A DNA stretch of 64,000 nucleotides from Candidatus Thorarchaeota archaeon (GCA_003345545.1 PRDH01000026.1:1-64000); one strand, 5' to 3'. Positions 39,809 through 50,062 are shown, counted from the stretch's first letter. Numbers and translations: made by a program. Notes: generated from the sequence alone by a model not told the origin.

Positions 39809-40579
39809 CTACACTAATTGTTGATCAGATTCTGCTTTTCCATATAAGACCTCCAATTTATGGAGGAAATCGATTGCTCGCTTGGATTGAGGATTCTCAA
39901 AGAAATGCTCAGGAGTTCCTGTTTCTACTATCACGCCTTGATCCATGAAAATCATCTCACTAGAAACAGCGCGAGCGAATCCCATTTCATGTGTTACAAC
40001 AATCATTGTCGTTCCTTCTTTCGCTATGTCAAGCATGACTTGGAGAACCTCTCCTATCAATTCGGGATCAAGTGCACTGGTAGGCTCGTCAAATAGAATA
40101 ACATCGGGTTCCATTGCTATAGACCGCGCAATTCCAACACGTTGTTGTTGACCTCCGCTTAGCTGTGCAGGATAATGATGACTCCACTCAGCCATTCGAA
40201 CTTTCTCAAGTGCCTTGTATGCAATGTTTTGTGCTTCCTCCTTTGTCTTACCAAGCACGAGACGAAGCCCAATACTGACGTTGTCTATTGCTCTGAGATG
40301 TGCAAAGAGATTGAAGTTCTGGAAAACAAAACCAATACGTGTTCGCAATCGGCTTAGTTCTGCTTTGTGTTCCATTAGGCTTTCGCCGCAAAGAAGTACC
40401 TCACCTTTGTCAGGAGGCGTTAGCATGTTTATTACTCTGAGCAAAGTGCTTTTTCCTGATCCACTTGGTCCAAAAACAACTTTTACTTCTCCCTCATTCA
40501 CATCGAAAGATATTCCTTTTAGCACCTGTAGTTTATCGTATGCTTTCCATACATCTCTTACCTCAATGACTTTCGTTAT
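39809..40579 (-). CDS. Polar amino-acid ABC transporter ATP-binding protein, GlnQ-like (extended to an ATA start)
   Basis: Walker [38 protein letters not shown]; upstream in-frame [18 protein letters not shown]; track ORF starts at 40525. Confidence 0.9.
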   Translation of the reverse strand: MTKVIEVRDVWKAYDKLQVLKGISFDVNEGEVKVVFGPSGSGKSTLLRVINMLTPPDKGEVLLCGESLMEHKAELSRLRTRIGFVFQNFNLFAHLRAIDNVSIGLRLVLGKTKEEAQNIAYKALEKVRMAEWSHHYPAQLSGGQQQRVGIARSIAMEPDVILFDEPTSALDPELIGEVLQVMLDIAKEGTTMIVVTHEMGFARAVSSEMIFMDQGVIVETGTPEHFFENPQSKRAIDFLHKLEVLYGKAESDQQLV

Positions 40580-41271
40580 TGTTTTCCACCTCCAAGTCCG
40601 AGTTGTCTAAGTTTCGCGGTCATACTCTCTCCTACATACTTTGTAATGGGATAAGTAAAGATAAAATAGATGATTGAAATTACCAGAATAATCCCCAAGA
40701 ATAGGGCGGGATAGGTGTTTGTAAACGCCTGAGCTTGATATAACATCTCAGTCACGCCAATTGCACTTGCCAAGGATGAATCCTTGATAACTACCGCATA
40801 TTCATTTGTCCACCCTGGTAAAGAGAGTCGAAATGCCTGAGGTAGGATAATATGTCGAGTAGCCTGCATTTCAGTCATTCCTATCGACCGAGCAGCCATC
40901 ATCTGACCAACGTCCACAGACAATATCGATCCTCGAAATAACTCCGATTGATATGCTGCACTTCTTAATGCGAGTGCAAACACAGCCGCTACGAATAATG
41001 CAGCGATAACGGAACCAGCCCACATGAACCAACCCAGCAATGCAGCTCCAAAAATAAAGAGAAGAACAAGTAATGGAATTCCTCTGAATATCTTTTCATA
41101 TCCCTTGGCAATCAATTGTAATTCAAATGGTCCGTAAACGCGCATTAGGGCAAGTGCAGTCCCTACAACAAAACCAAATGCTAAAGAAATAAGGGTGAGA
41201 GCAAGAGTTGTTGAGAGTCCTCTTATAGTAATCAAATAGAGAATGTCTAGAAGTCCCTCAACCTCTTGCAC
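40576..41271 (-). CDS. Polar amino-acid ABC transporter permease
   Basis: [46 protein letters not shown] start. Confidence 0.88.
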   Translation of the reverse strand: MQEVEGLLDILYLITIRGLSTTLALTLISLAFGFVVGTALALMRVYGPFELQLIAKGYEKIFRGIPLLVLLFIFGAALLGWFMWAGSVIAALFVAAVFALALRSAAYQSELFRGSILSVDVGQMMAARSIGMTEMQATRHIILPQAFRLSLPGWTNEYAVVIKDSSLASAIGVTEMLYQAQAFTNTYPALFLGIILVISIIYFIFTYPITKYVGESMTAKLRQLGLGGGKQ

Positions 41272-41277
41272 TCATTA

Positions 41278-42072
41278 TCACCCAAACCACTTTGCAATTA
41301 GTGCGTCTACCGTTCCATCTGCAAATCCTTCAGCGATGGCACTGTTTATTGCCGCAGAGAGTCTATCGCTACCATATCTGATGTAGAATGCTGTTGGTGG
41401 TGCAGTCACTGTGAAGATTATTTTGACACTATAGACTGTGCTGTAGAGACCGACAATTGGTTCATCGACGTATATAGCGTCAAGAGTACCTGTATCTAGT
41501 GCTTGAAACATTGTTTCAACAACAGGATATCTGGTTAGTGTGGCTTCCATGTTAGTGATATCTGATAGTTCTTCATCTTCAACTGTTCCAGTTTGAACTC
41601 CAACGTCCAATCCAACAAGATCTGCTAGCTCATCAATTACAAGAGTCGAATTGGCTTTGGTAACGACGACCTCGTTCGTTCTAATGTACCAGGTCAATGG
41701 CTGAAGAACTGCACATCGTGCAGCAGTAATGAATGTGGCTGAAGCAATCATATCGATTGTTCCGGCTTGACATGCACCGATTAAATTGTCAAAGTCCATA
41801 TCAATCCATTGAGTGGTTACATTAAGATAATCGGCAACCAATTCTGCAAGATCAATATCAAACCCTTCTATTTGGTTAGAGGTTGTATTGAATATTTCGA
41901 ATGGCGGCCAATTTGTGTTAGTTCCCACAATGATTGAACCTCGCGCCTTGATCACATCGTAATCATCAGATGCAACCAACGACGGTGTAAAGTATCCAAT
42001 CCCAAAGCCGATAATTATGCCAACTATCAGCATTGCTGCTATTATTACGGTTTTTCCACCTGATTCTGCCAG
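41278..42072 (-). CDS. Polar amino-acid ABC transporter substrate-binding protein (extended to a CTG start)
   Basis: IIVGTNTNWPPFEIFNTTSNQIEGFDIDLAELVADYL; N-terminal anchor; GGAGGT 7 nt before in-frame CTG; track ORF starts at 42033. Confidence 0.88.
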   Translation of the reverse strand: MAESGGKTVIIAAMLIVGIIIGFGIGYFTPSLVASDDYDVIKARGSIIVGTNTNWPPFEIFNTTSNQIEGFDIDLAELVADYLNVTTQWIDMDFDNLIGACQAGTIDMIASATFITAARCAVLQPLTWYIRTNEVVVTKANSTLVIDELADLVGLDVGVQTGTVEDEELSDITNMEATLTRYPVVETMFQALDTGTLDAIYVDEPIVGLYSTVYSVKIIFTVTAPPTAFYIRYGSDRLSAAINSAIAEGFADGTVDALIAKWFG

Positions 42073-42093
42073 TTTCTTTACCTCCGTTGATGT

Positions 42094-42115
42094 GAATCCT
42101 AAGATTCAAGGATTC
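42094..42115. promoter_or_regulatory. Inverted repeat upstream of the ABC operon
   Basis: GAATCCT-aagattca-AGGATTC, perfect 7-bp arms, 22 bp upstream of the inferred start. Confidence 0.35.
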
Positions 42116-42253
42116 CGTACGTTAAACTCACTGAAATAGATTCGCTTTTTTGTTTCAGCGGTATCAAACTGAATGTCAGGGCTGGTGACGACAAGGTCCT
42201 ATTACTCTGTATCATAGAGCCGGATGCCCAACAACGTGCTGTAAGAATGTACG

Positions 42254-42475
42254 CTACTTAATTGTAATGGCATCTAGAGGGCAGATGTCTACACATTGAT
42301 TGCACCTCGTGCAGAGGTCCGTGAATGCCACATCTACTCTCCAGTCAGTGGGGTCATTGTTGATGTAGTCTGGAGAGTACAGGATGAAGATGGCTGGAGG
42401 ACAGATTTGAAGGCACTTCTTGCATATTCGGGGGTCCTTGCATTTATCGTAGTCGACTACAATCTTGGTCTTCAT
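42254..42475 (-). CDS. Ferredoxin-type 4Fe-4S protein
   Basis: CKKCLQICPPAIF and CTRCNQCVDICPLDAI. Confidence 0.85.
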   Translation of the reverse strand: MKTKIVVDYDKCKDPRICKKCLQICPPAIFILYSPDYINNDPTDWRVDVAFTDLCTRCNQCVDICPLDAITIK

Positions 42476-43339
42476 CTACCACACATCCTTTAGGACAGGA
42501 TTCTCATTTCTGTCCACCATCTGAATGGCGTTCTCAGGACACGCAGTAGCGCAGAGACTGCATCCGAAGCATCGCTTGGCATCGATATATGGCGCATTCA
42601 TCAGACTGTCAAATGTTAGAGCACCAAACTGACATCGAGAATTGCAGACTGCGCATCCGTTGCATTTCTCAAAATAGACTTGGGCGACATATTCGCCCTT
42701 GTACAAAAACTTGAGGCCGTATTCCATTCTGATTCTAGCTGCAGCGCACTCCGGTCTTTCGCAGCTGCAGAGAGCCGCAATATAGGGAATAGGTCCAAAC
42801 CAGACTGTGTTTACACGACCAGATTCGTTCATGGTTTCAACGAAGTCTTGAGCCTCATCCACATGAAGCCACTCCGCACCCCGTTCTGGAATGAATCTTG
42901 GCAGCTTCGGAATCATCTCGGCAAGAGCTCCAAATGTGAGACAGCATGGATCTTGGATTCCACGGCTCATCTGTCGACATGCGCAATTGACCTTCAAGAC
43001 TGGACTGGCGATTTCAAGTATCTTCTTGGCATCTTCAAGAGTCACCACTTGACCGGGATGCCCTTCGCCACGACGAGGGTTGCGTTTTCCCTTCTCCTTG
43101 CGGAACCATGAATTCACGTAGCCTTTCAATGCTCTGCCAACAATGGGTGTGCTGAACTTGTAGCCCGGCCCTTTCATTGAGATCCCATAGATCTTCTGGA
43201 GATAGATCTTCTCGAATTGTTTCCAGAGCTCGAAAATGTATTCGTGAGCATTTGTTTCCAGTGCTGTCTGCTCCAGGTAATTCTTGGAGTTAAGATACCA
43301 TCTCTTTCCAGCCCCGTGTTTGAAACACCACTCGCACAT
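42476..43339 (-). CDS. 4Fe-4S protein with additional N-terminal Cys-rich region
   Basis: CACRQMSRGIQDPCC; CSCERPEC; C-terminal CNGCAVCNSRC and CFGCSLCATACP. Confidence 0.75.
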   Translation of the reverse strand: MCEWCFKHGAGKRWYLNSKNYLEQTALETNAHEYIFELWKQFEKIYLQKIYGISMKGPGYKFSTPIVGRALKGYVNSWFRKEKGKRNPRRGEGHPGQVVTLEDAKKILEIASPVLKVNCACRQMSRGIQDPCCLTFGALAEMIPKLPRFIPERGAEWLHVDEAQDFVETMNESGRVNTVWFGPIPYIAALCSCERPECAAARIRMEYGLKFLYKGEYVAQVYFEKCNGCAVCNSRCQFGALTFDSLMNAPYIDAKRCFGCSLCATACPENAIQMVDRNENPVLKDVW

Positions 43340-43509
43340 CTTCTAATGCCACCAGAGTAGATACTGTTTTGTTCTTGCTAAGCAAACGGGCTATATTGTC
43401 TTTCGACTTTGAACTAGAGCGCGAATAATGCGGGGTATGCTTCAGGAGTTTGAGTCTCTTCAGAGGTTGACCTTAGCCTATGATAGAAGAACCCGCCATA
43501 GCAATGAAA

Positions 43510-44931
43510 CTAGTGATGATGATGTTCATGTACATGGTCCAGCGGTGCCAATCTTCCGAAGGTTCTCTGAACGACCTCACTGAGTGATGGGTGTATATGC
43601 ATTGCCTGAAGCATTGGATAGAAGCTGCCATCTTGAGTGTACATAAGGTTCGCAATCTCTTGGATCAGGACTGGCGCGTCAGGCCCGACGATGCTTGCTC
43701 CAAGGATTTTCTTATTCTCAGCATCCACAATGACCCTGACGAGACTTGGCGGATTTCCCATGGCGAATCCCTTTGCTGCTGTAGAGTAGTCCCCCTGTCC
43801 AACTAATAATTGATGTCCCGACTCCTTGGCCTCTTTTAGTGTCATGCCCACGGTCGCAATTGGAGGATATGAGAACACAGCTCTCGGGACGGCATGATAG
43901 TCCATTGTAAGAAGTTCTGCGTCTTTGCTGTTGCTCATGACTTCTGACAGATTGGACCATACAATGTCTGACTCAGTGTTCGCAACATGCCGGAACTGAT
44001 AGCGTCCTATGGCATCCCCAAATGCCCAGATACCCTTCTTACTTGTTCTGAAGTAGTCATCAACAATGACCCACCCCTGCTCGTCTACCTTCACTCCTGT
44101 CTTCTCAGGCTTGAAAAGGTCTGCATTGGAGTGTCTGCCTGTGGCAATTAGGAGCGCTTCTCCTCTAGACTCCTTGACCTCGCCGGTATCACGATCGCGT
44201 GCCCAGACTATCTTTTGTTGTCCATCTTGCTTGACTTCTATGACCTCGTGATTCACAAGGATGTTCATCCTCTTTGAGAGCTCTTCCCGTAAGACCTCAG
44301 AAACATCACTGTCTTCATTCTTGACCAAGTAGGGATTTCTGCCTATGATGGTGACAGCTACTCCAACGGCTGAAAAGAAGTGCCCGAATTCAGTGGCTAT
44401 GTACCCTCCACCGACGATAATCATGGACTCTGGCTTTTCCATGAGATGAAGTGCATCATCTTCCACGAGGTACTGCAGCTCATTAAGACCTTTGATTCTG
44501 GGAATGTTCGGTCTCGCGCCAGCAGCAATCACAATTGTGGGGGACCTTATTTTTCGACCATTGATTTCCATGGTGTAGTCACCTACGAATTGTCCTGTGC
44601 CTTTGTACCAATCGATTCCCTCAGCTTCATCAACAGACTGTCCCTGTTGACGGCTTGAATTGTCGACCTCTTCTCTCATTCGCTTCATGATCCAAGGATA
44701 GTCGATGCTCTCAACCTGAAGCTTGACGCCAAGTGACTCAAGATGTTTCGCCTCCGTAATGACGTCAGCAACATACGTGAGGATCTTCGTAGGTATGCAC
44801 CCTCGATTAAGACAGGTTCCGCCCATCGGCCCATTCTCAACGACTGCAACTCGCATGCCTTTTTCATAGGCTGCAGAGGCGACGTTCATTCCAGCTCCTG
44901 AGCCAATGACAATCAGGTCATATTTCTCCAT
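43510..44931 (-). CDS. Dihydrolipoamide dehydrogenase/mercuric reductase-like flavoprotein disulfide reductase
   Basis: GGTCLNRGCIPTKIL redox motif; IVGGGYIATEFGHFFSAVGV; IWAFGDAIG; HIHPSLSEVV C-terminal interface. Confidence 0.9.
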   Translation of the reverse strand: MEKYDLIVIGSGAGMNVASAAYEKGMRVAVVENGPMGGTCLNRGCIPTKILTYVADVITEAKHLESLGVKLQVESIDYPWIMKRMREEVDNSSRQQGQSVDEAEGIDWYKGTGQFVGDYTMEINGRKIRSPTIVIAAGARPNIPRIKGLNELQYLVEDDALHLMEKPESMIIVGGGYIATEFGHFFSAVGVAVTIIGRNPYLVKNEDSDVSEVLREELSKRMNILVNHEVIEVKQDGQQKIVWARDRDTGEVKESRGEALLIATGRHSNADLFKPEKTGVKVDEQGWVIVDDYFRTSKKGIWAFGDAIGRYQFRHVANTESDIVWSNLSEVMSNSKDAELLTMDYHAVPRAVFSYPPIATVGMTLKEAKESGHQLLVGQGDYSTAAKGFAMGNPPSLVRVIVDAENKKILGASIVGPDAPVLIQEIANLMYTQDGSFYPMLQAMHIHPSLSEVVQRTFGRLAPLDHVHEHHHH

Positions 44932-45018
44932 GTTATTAACAATAGTGAATTACTTAATAAAGATAGTGTTGGAGTTTAACGTGCTGCGTATCCTGGATAG
45001 CTTTTCAGAAGCCATTGG

Positions 45019-46230
45019 CTAAACGATTTCCCAAGAAGTTGCCATACTGACACCTCCGCCGCCGCAGAGAGTAGCCATGCCCTTAGTGAGCCCTCTTCTT
45101 CTCAGGGCATGTATGAGCGTAATGACAATCCGTGCTCCCGCGCATCCGACTGGGTGACCCAACCCAATTCCAGATCCATTCACATTGACCCTATCCCTGT
45201 CAAAGCCCAGAGGTTTGAGACCCTTCTCGACAGCAAGAAACTGACTTGCAAAAGCTTCGTTCAGTTCCACGAGGTCCCAATCAGAGAATCCCTGTCCTGT
45301 TCTCCTGATGAGATCCTGGACGGCTGCAATTGGTGACTCTCCCATGAGATGTGGTTCACTGCAACCCATCCCGTATCCCGTCAACTTCGCCAATGGCTTG
45401 AGTCCTAGTTCACCTGCTTTTTTCTTTGACATGATGACCATTGCAGCTGCTCCATCATTGATTCCACTGGAGTTGCCTGCAGTGACCGTGCCGTCGCTTT
45501 TGAAGGCGGGTCGTAGTTGTGCCAGACCTTCCATAGTCAGATTCGGCCTGAAGTGCTCATCTTTCTCGACAAGTGTCGTACCTTTCTTTCCCTTGATCTC
45601 AATGGGGACTGTTTCTTCTTTGAAATCGCCCTCCCTTGTTGCACGTTCCGCGTTGTTATGTGACTTTAGTGCAACAACGTCTTGCTCCTCCCGTGTAAAT
45701 CCATACTTTGCATTCAGAAACTCAGCCGTTTCACCCATGATGTACTGCTTGCCTGTTTCGGGGTGAGGATAGAAATGACTCCCGGCGTGAAGCCCTGTTG
45801 TAAGTGCATCCATGAAGACGCCGTCGAAAAGTCGCACTCCCCATCTTGCATTCTCAACACAATATGGAACATTAGACATTGATTCGACACCACCAGCAAG
45901 AACAATGTCAGTAAATCCTGTCTGAATTTGCATCGCTCCACTGACAATGGCTTCCATTGCAGATGTGCACACTCTATTGATTGTGACTGCCGGGACTGTA
46001 TAGGGGACTCCAGCCAAGAGCGCTGAGATTCTTGCAATATTGAGTGCTTTCGGCGGCTCAAAGCAGTTGCCAAGCCTTACATCGCCAATGCGTGATGGGT
46101 CTATGCCAGCACGTTTCACAGCCGCCTTGATAACCTGCGCGGCCAGTTCTGGCGCTTGAAGCTCTTTCAGTGAACCTCCAAAGGTGCCAATAGGACTCCG
46201 GCATGCTGATATGACAACTATCTCTTTCAT
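45019..46230 (-). CDS. Thiolase (acetyl-CoA acetyltransferase family)
   Basis: NRVCTSAMEAI; GGVESMSNVPY; NVNGSGIGLGHPVGCAGARI; CGGGG. Confidence 0.93.
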   Translation of the reverse strand: MKEIVVISACRSPIGTFGGSLKELQAPELAAQVIKAAVKRAGIDPSRIGDVRLGNCFEPPKALNIARISALLAGVPYTVPAVTINRVCTSAMEAIVSGAMQIQTGFTDIVLAGGVESMSNVPYCVENARWGVRLFDGVFMDALTTGLHAGSHFYPHPETGKQYIMGETAEFLNAKYGFTREEQDVVALKSHNNAERATREGDFKEETVPIEIKGKKGTTLVEKDEHFRPNLTMEGLAQLRPAFKSDGTVTAGNSSGINDGAAAMVIMSKKKAGELGLKPLAKLTGYGMGCSEPHLMGESPIAAVQDLIRRTGQGFSDWDLVELNEAFASQFLAVEKGLKPLGFDRDRVNVNGSGIGLGHPVGCAGARIVITLIHALRRRGLTKGMATLCGGGGVSMATSWEIV

Positions 46231-46486
46231 AGCATCGGCATCGACATCTGCTCCTTATATTGAGCTTGGTTTTAGAATCTCAGTGCGATCTCAGAACTCA
46301 ATGTGTATCAAGAACTACAAGTCAGTTTAATATGAGATCTAGGGCCATGTATGATGTCAGGTCAGGTATTGGTTCTGAACTACACCAGGAGATAAGAACT
46401 ACAGTTCATCTATATCGTTTCAGGACTTCCTCGTGATTCAAATCACGCTGATAGGACCCACAAAACGCGATTAGAAACCTGACTAG

Positions 46487-46521
46487 GGGCAGGCAATTAG
46501 AGGCTTTTCTTTGGCCTGCCC
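46487..46521 (+). promoter_or_regulatory. Hairpin in the thrS upstream region
   Basis: GGGCAGGC (46487-46494) / GCCTGCCC (46514-46521), perfect 8-bp stem with 19-nt loop. Confidence 0.4.
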
Positions 46522-46603
46522 TGACACCTGATTTGAAAGTGACCCATGTCATCAAGCTTAAGTGGCAAATGGGTCCCTCTAAACCAATACTGAGGTCTTT
46601 AGA

Positions 46604-48496
46604 ATGAGAATGCTTCAGATACATACCGACGGATTCAGCTACGAGGTTAAGAGGAAGGCTCTCAAGACAGCTGAAGATGTCAAAGAGAAAGTATATGCAA
46701 CCGAAGACTCTTGCTTGGTGAATTTCATTGCCGTCGAGAAGAGTGACGAGAGTAATGTAGCAGCATCTGCCAAGCAAACCGCAGATATGATTGCATCTGC
46801 TGCTGATGAAGTCAAAGAAACGAACGTTGTTGTCTATCCTTGGGTCCATCTCTCAGAGAACCCTTCAAAACCTAGTACTGGAATGCAGTTCCTGAAGGCA
46901 GTGGCATCTAATCTTGAGAAACGCAGCTATCATGTTGTGCGTGCCCCATTTGGATGGTACAAGGCATTCTCGATTCACTGTAAAGGCCATCCACTTGCTG
47001 AGCGATCGAAGGTCCTTGACATTTCCAAGGAACTGGCAAAGACAGCTGAGGTTGAGGTAGCTGAGGGAGAGGACCTCACTGCACTTCACGCTGAGGAAAA
47101 GGCCAGTTCGCAATTCTTTGTCGTCGAACCAAATGGCAGGATGACGGATGTCAAGAAGTTCAACTACGCCAAGTACAATGAACTAGAGATTTACATCAAC
47201 TACGAAACTGCTAAGGACCGTACTGTAATGGAACCGCCTCCGCATATCGAGATAATGAAGAACCTTGAACTTGTTGACTACGAGCCCGGTTCAGATGCTG
47301 GGAACTTCAGATGGCCACCAAGAGGGCTCACCCTGAAGAGGACTGTTGAAGAAAGGGTTACTGCCGAAATGATTGAGTATGGAGCTAATGTGGTGCAGAC
47401 TCCTTTGATCTATGACTATGCCCATCCTTCATTGAAGTCGTATCTGCAGAGATTTCCATCCAGACAGTATGTGGTGCGCTCCGGAGACCGCGATTACTTT
47501 GCACGCTTCTCAGCGTGCTTTGGACAATTCCTACTGATCTCTCAGGCACAAGTGTCATACAAGCAGCTGCCTCTGAAGCTCTTCGAGATTGCCCCTTCCT
47601 ATAGACGAGAACAGAGTGGAGAGCTGGCTGGAATGCGGCGGCCACGGGCATTCACCATGCCGGACATACACGAGATAGTTGCTGATACTGAAATGGCAAA
47701 AGCTTCTGTCAAGAATCAACTAGTGTTTGTTGAGAAACTGATGAATGAGCTAGAGGTTTCCTATGAGGTTTCATTCCGGATTCTCCGTTCATTCTTTGAA
47801 GAGAACAAGGACTTTGTCTTCGGCGTTATAGCCAGGGTAGGCAAACCTGTCATGGTCGAGCTATTCGAAGAGCGTTATGCGTACTTCATCTTTAAGGGTG
47901 AATGGAATGTCGTCGATCAACAGCTGAAAGCTGCGTGCCTTGCGACTATTCAGATAGATGTGGAAAACGGTGAGCGCTTCAACATCAAATACGTGGATGA
48001 GGAAGGCAAGGAACATTATCCTCTGATTCTTCATACTTCTCCCTCAGGATCAATTGAGAGAATTGTCTATGGTGTCCTAGAGCAGGCGAGCAAGGACATG
48101 AGAGATGGTAAGGTGCCTCATTTGCCTCTCTGGATGACGCCGGTTCAGGTAAGATTGGTCCCCCTGAATGAGAATATGCTGGACTATTGTCTGGATATCG
48201 GCAGAGTCCTAGGAAAACACGGTATTCGTTATGAAGTCGATGATCGTCAGCAGACTCTGAACAAGAAGATTCGGTCTGCTGAAAAGCTCTGGATACCCTA
48301 CATCTGCGTAGTGGGCGACAAGGAGAGAGAAAGCCACCAATTATCTGTAAGACGACGAGAACTCAAAGATCAGACCACAATGACAACTGAGGAGCTGGCT
48401 GAGCAAATATTAGAGAAGACTAAGTTCGCTCCCAAGCAGAAACTCATGATGCCATTTCTCGTGTCCAAGCAACCTATCTTCTCACGAGAAGTGTAA
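46604..48496 (+). CDS. thrS: Threonyl-tRNA synthetase, archaeal type with N-terminal editing-like domain
   Basis: N-terminal MRMLQIHTDGFSYEVKRKA...; class II motifs GNFRWPPRGLTLKRTVEE, FEIAPSYRREQSGELAGMRRPRAFTMPDIHEIV; C-terminal anticodon-binding domain. Confidence 0.92.
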   Translation: MRMLQIHTDGFSYEVKRKALKTAEDVKEKVYATEDSCLVNFIAVEKSDESNVAASAKQTADMIASAADEVKETNVVVYPWVHLSENPSKPSTGMQFLKAVASNLEKRSYHVVRAPFGWYKAFSIHCKGHPLAERSKVLDISKELAKTAEVEVAEGEDLTALHAEEKASSQFFVVEPNGRMTDVKKFNYAKYNELEIYINYETAKDRTVMEPPPHIEIMKNLELVDYEPGSDAGNFRWPPRGLTLKRTVEERVTAEMIEYGANVVQTPLIYDYAHPSLKSYLQRFPSRQYVVRSGDRDYFARFSACFGQFLLISQAQVSYKQLPLKLFEIAPSYRREQSGELAGMRRPRAFTMPDIHEIVADTEMAKASVKNQLVFVEKLMNELEVSYEVSFRILRSFFEENKDFVFGVIARVGKPVMVELFEERYAYFIFKGEWNVVDQQLKAACLATIQIDVENGERFNIKYVDEEGKEHYPLILHTSPSGSIERIVYGVLEQASKDMRDGKVPHLPLWMTPVQVRLVPLNENMLDYCLDIGRVLGKHGIRYEVDDRQQTLNKKIRSAEKLWIPYICVVGDKERESHQLSVRRRELKDQTTMTTEELAEQILEKTKFAPKQKLMMPFLVSKQPIFSREV

Positions 48497-48767
48497 GAAG
48501 AGACTGAGATTGTCTAGTATAGATACATCTCGTCTGGATGCCCAGGACTAGCTGGCAATGTGAGGATTCGGTCCACATCTTAGGATATTATCATGACTAG
48601 TCTGCTTGACACCAGTTATGAGTGATTCCTCATACTTCCCTTGAACCCATGGATTTCCGGCAATCAGAGGATGCTATCGCATCTTAACTCAATATGTCGT
48701 GAGTCGATACTGTTTTTACCTACCCTGCCTCTATTCTACGTTGTCACCTATTTGAGGAACGCGTGAG

Positions 48768-49910
48768 ATGAAGATAGGTATTCTCGGAAGCGGTCAAATG
48801 GGCAGAGGTGCAGCGTTTGACCTAGCTCGACAAGACGCAGTGGAACAACTTCTGCTAGCGGATATCAATCTGAAATGTGCAGAGTCACTTGCCAAGGAAA
48901 CTGGCTCAAAGGCAAAAGCCGTGAAGGTCGATGCTAGGAATCGAGAGCAGCTTGAGGGTTTCTTTGGAGGTGTAGACGCAGTCATCAGTGCGGTGAGTTA
49001 CACAGTCAATGTGCTTCATACTGAGGTCGCGATAGAAACTGGCACCCATATGTGCGACTTGGGAGGCGGCTGGACGATTGTGCAGAAGCAGATTGAGATG
49101 AATAATCAGGCGAGAGATGCCGGCATCACCGTCGTGCCAGATTGCGGGCTTGCGCCCGGAATGGTCAGTGTTCTTGCAAGGCATGGAATCGAGTATCTAG
49201 ACCGTGTTGAGAGCGTGAAGATTCGAGTGGGAGGTCTCCAACAAGAACCTCGTCCCCCGCTGAACTACTCCCTAATCTTTTCCGTTGAAGGACTGATCAA
49301 TGAGTATGTGGAACCATGTGTTGCTCTGAGAGATGGCAAAGTAGTTCTCGAGGACCCATTGGTCGGATTTGAAGAGATATATTTCCCCGAGCCTTTTGGA
49401 AAATTAGAGGCGTTCAACACGAGCGGAGGTACCTCAACACTTCCATATACCTATCAAGGAAAAGTAGGCAACATGGACTACAAGACGATACGCTATCCCG
49501 GACATGGCCATAAGGTCTGGTGCTTGATGAAACTTGGACTCATGAGTAGCAATCCAATAGACGTTGAAGGAAAGAAAGTACGTCCACGGAAAATGCTTGA
49601 AACCCTACTGGAAAAGAATCTGCCGCCTGCTGGCAAGGATGTCACACTCATCCGAATAATGGTTGAAGGTTGGAAGGGTACAGAATCACGAAATATCGAA
49701 TACGAGATCATAGACTACTTCGATGAAACTACTGGTCTCACTTCCATGATGCGGACGACCTCTTTCCCTGCTGCAGTGACTGCAATGATGATGGCTGATG
49801 GCCGCATAAGTGAGCGGGGAGTATTGACACCTGAAAGATGCATTCCCCCTGAGCTCTTCATGAAGGAGCTACGGTCCCGTGGCATTGATATCAAACACAG
49901 GATTTTCTAA
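48768..49910 (+). CDS. Saccharopine dehydrogenase-like NAD(P)-dependent oxidoreductase
   Basis: KIGILGSGQMGRGAAFDLAR; DCGLAPGMVSVLARHGIEYLDRVESVKIRVGGLQQEPRPPLNYSLIFSVEGLINEY. Confidence 0.88.
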   Translation: MKIGILGSGQMGRGAAFDLARQDAVEQLLLADINLKCAESLAKETGSKAKAVKVDARNREQLEGFFGGVDAVISAVSYTVNVLHTEVAIETGTHMCDLGGGWTIVQKQIEMNNQARDAGITVVPDCGLAPGMVSVLARHGIEYLDRVESVKIRVGGLQQEPRPPLNYSLIFSVEGLINEYVEPCVALRDGKVVLEDPLVGFEEIYFPEPFGKLEAFNTSGGTSTLPYTYQGKVGNMDYKTIRYPGHGHKVWCLMKLGLMSSNPIDVEGKKVRPRKMLETLLEKNLPPAGKDVTLIRIMVEGWKGTESRNIEYEIIDYFDETTGLTSMMRTTSFPAAVTAMMMADGRISERGVLTPERCIPPELFMKELRSRGIDIKHRIF

Positions 49911-50020
49911 ATGCTGATTAGGTCGGCCGAAGTCGATAAGTGCTCAATCCCTGCAATTCGCGCTGACTGATTGACTCTTGCATGGATATTAGGCTCATAG
50001 TAACTGATGATTACCAAATG

Positions 50021-50062
50021 TGTACATTATTAAGTGAACATAATAACGTGTACATAATAATG
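50021..50062. repeat. Three tandem 14-bp repeats overlapping/abutting the TATA element of an HTH gene
   Basis: 50021 TGTACATTATTAAG, 50035 TGAACATAATAACG, 50049 TGTACATAATAATG; TATA-like tatataag at 50063-50070. Confidence 0.8.

Noticed and set aside
43510-43540. Poly-His C-terminus (HVHEHHHH) as vector/tag contamination
   Set aside because: It continues from a native coding sequence into native-looking intergenic sequence with mixed His/Glu/Val residues; more likely natural
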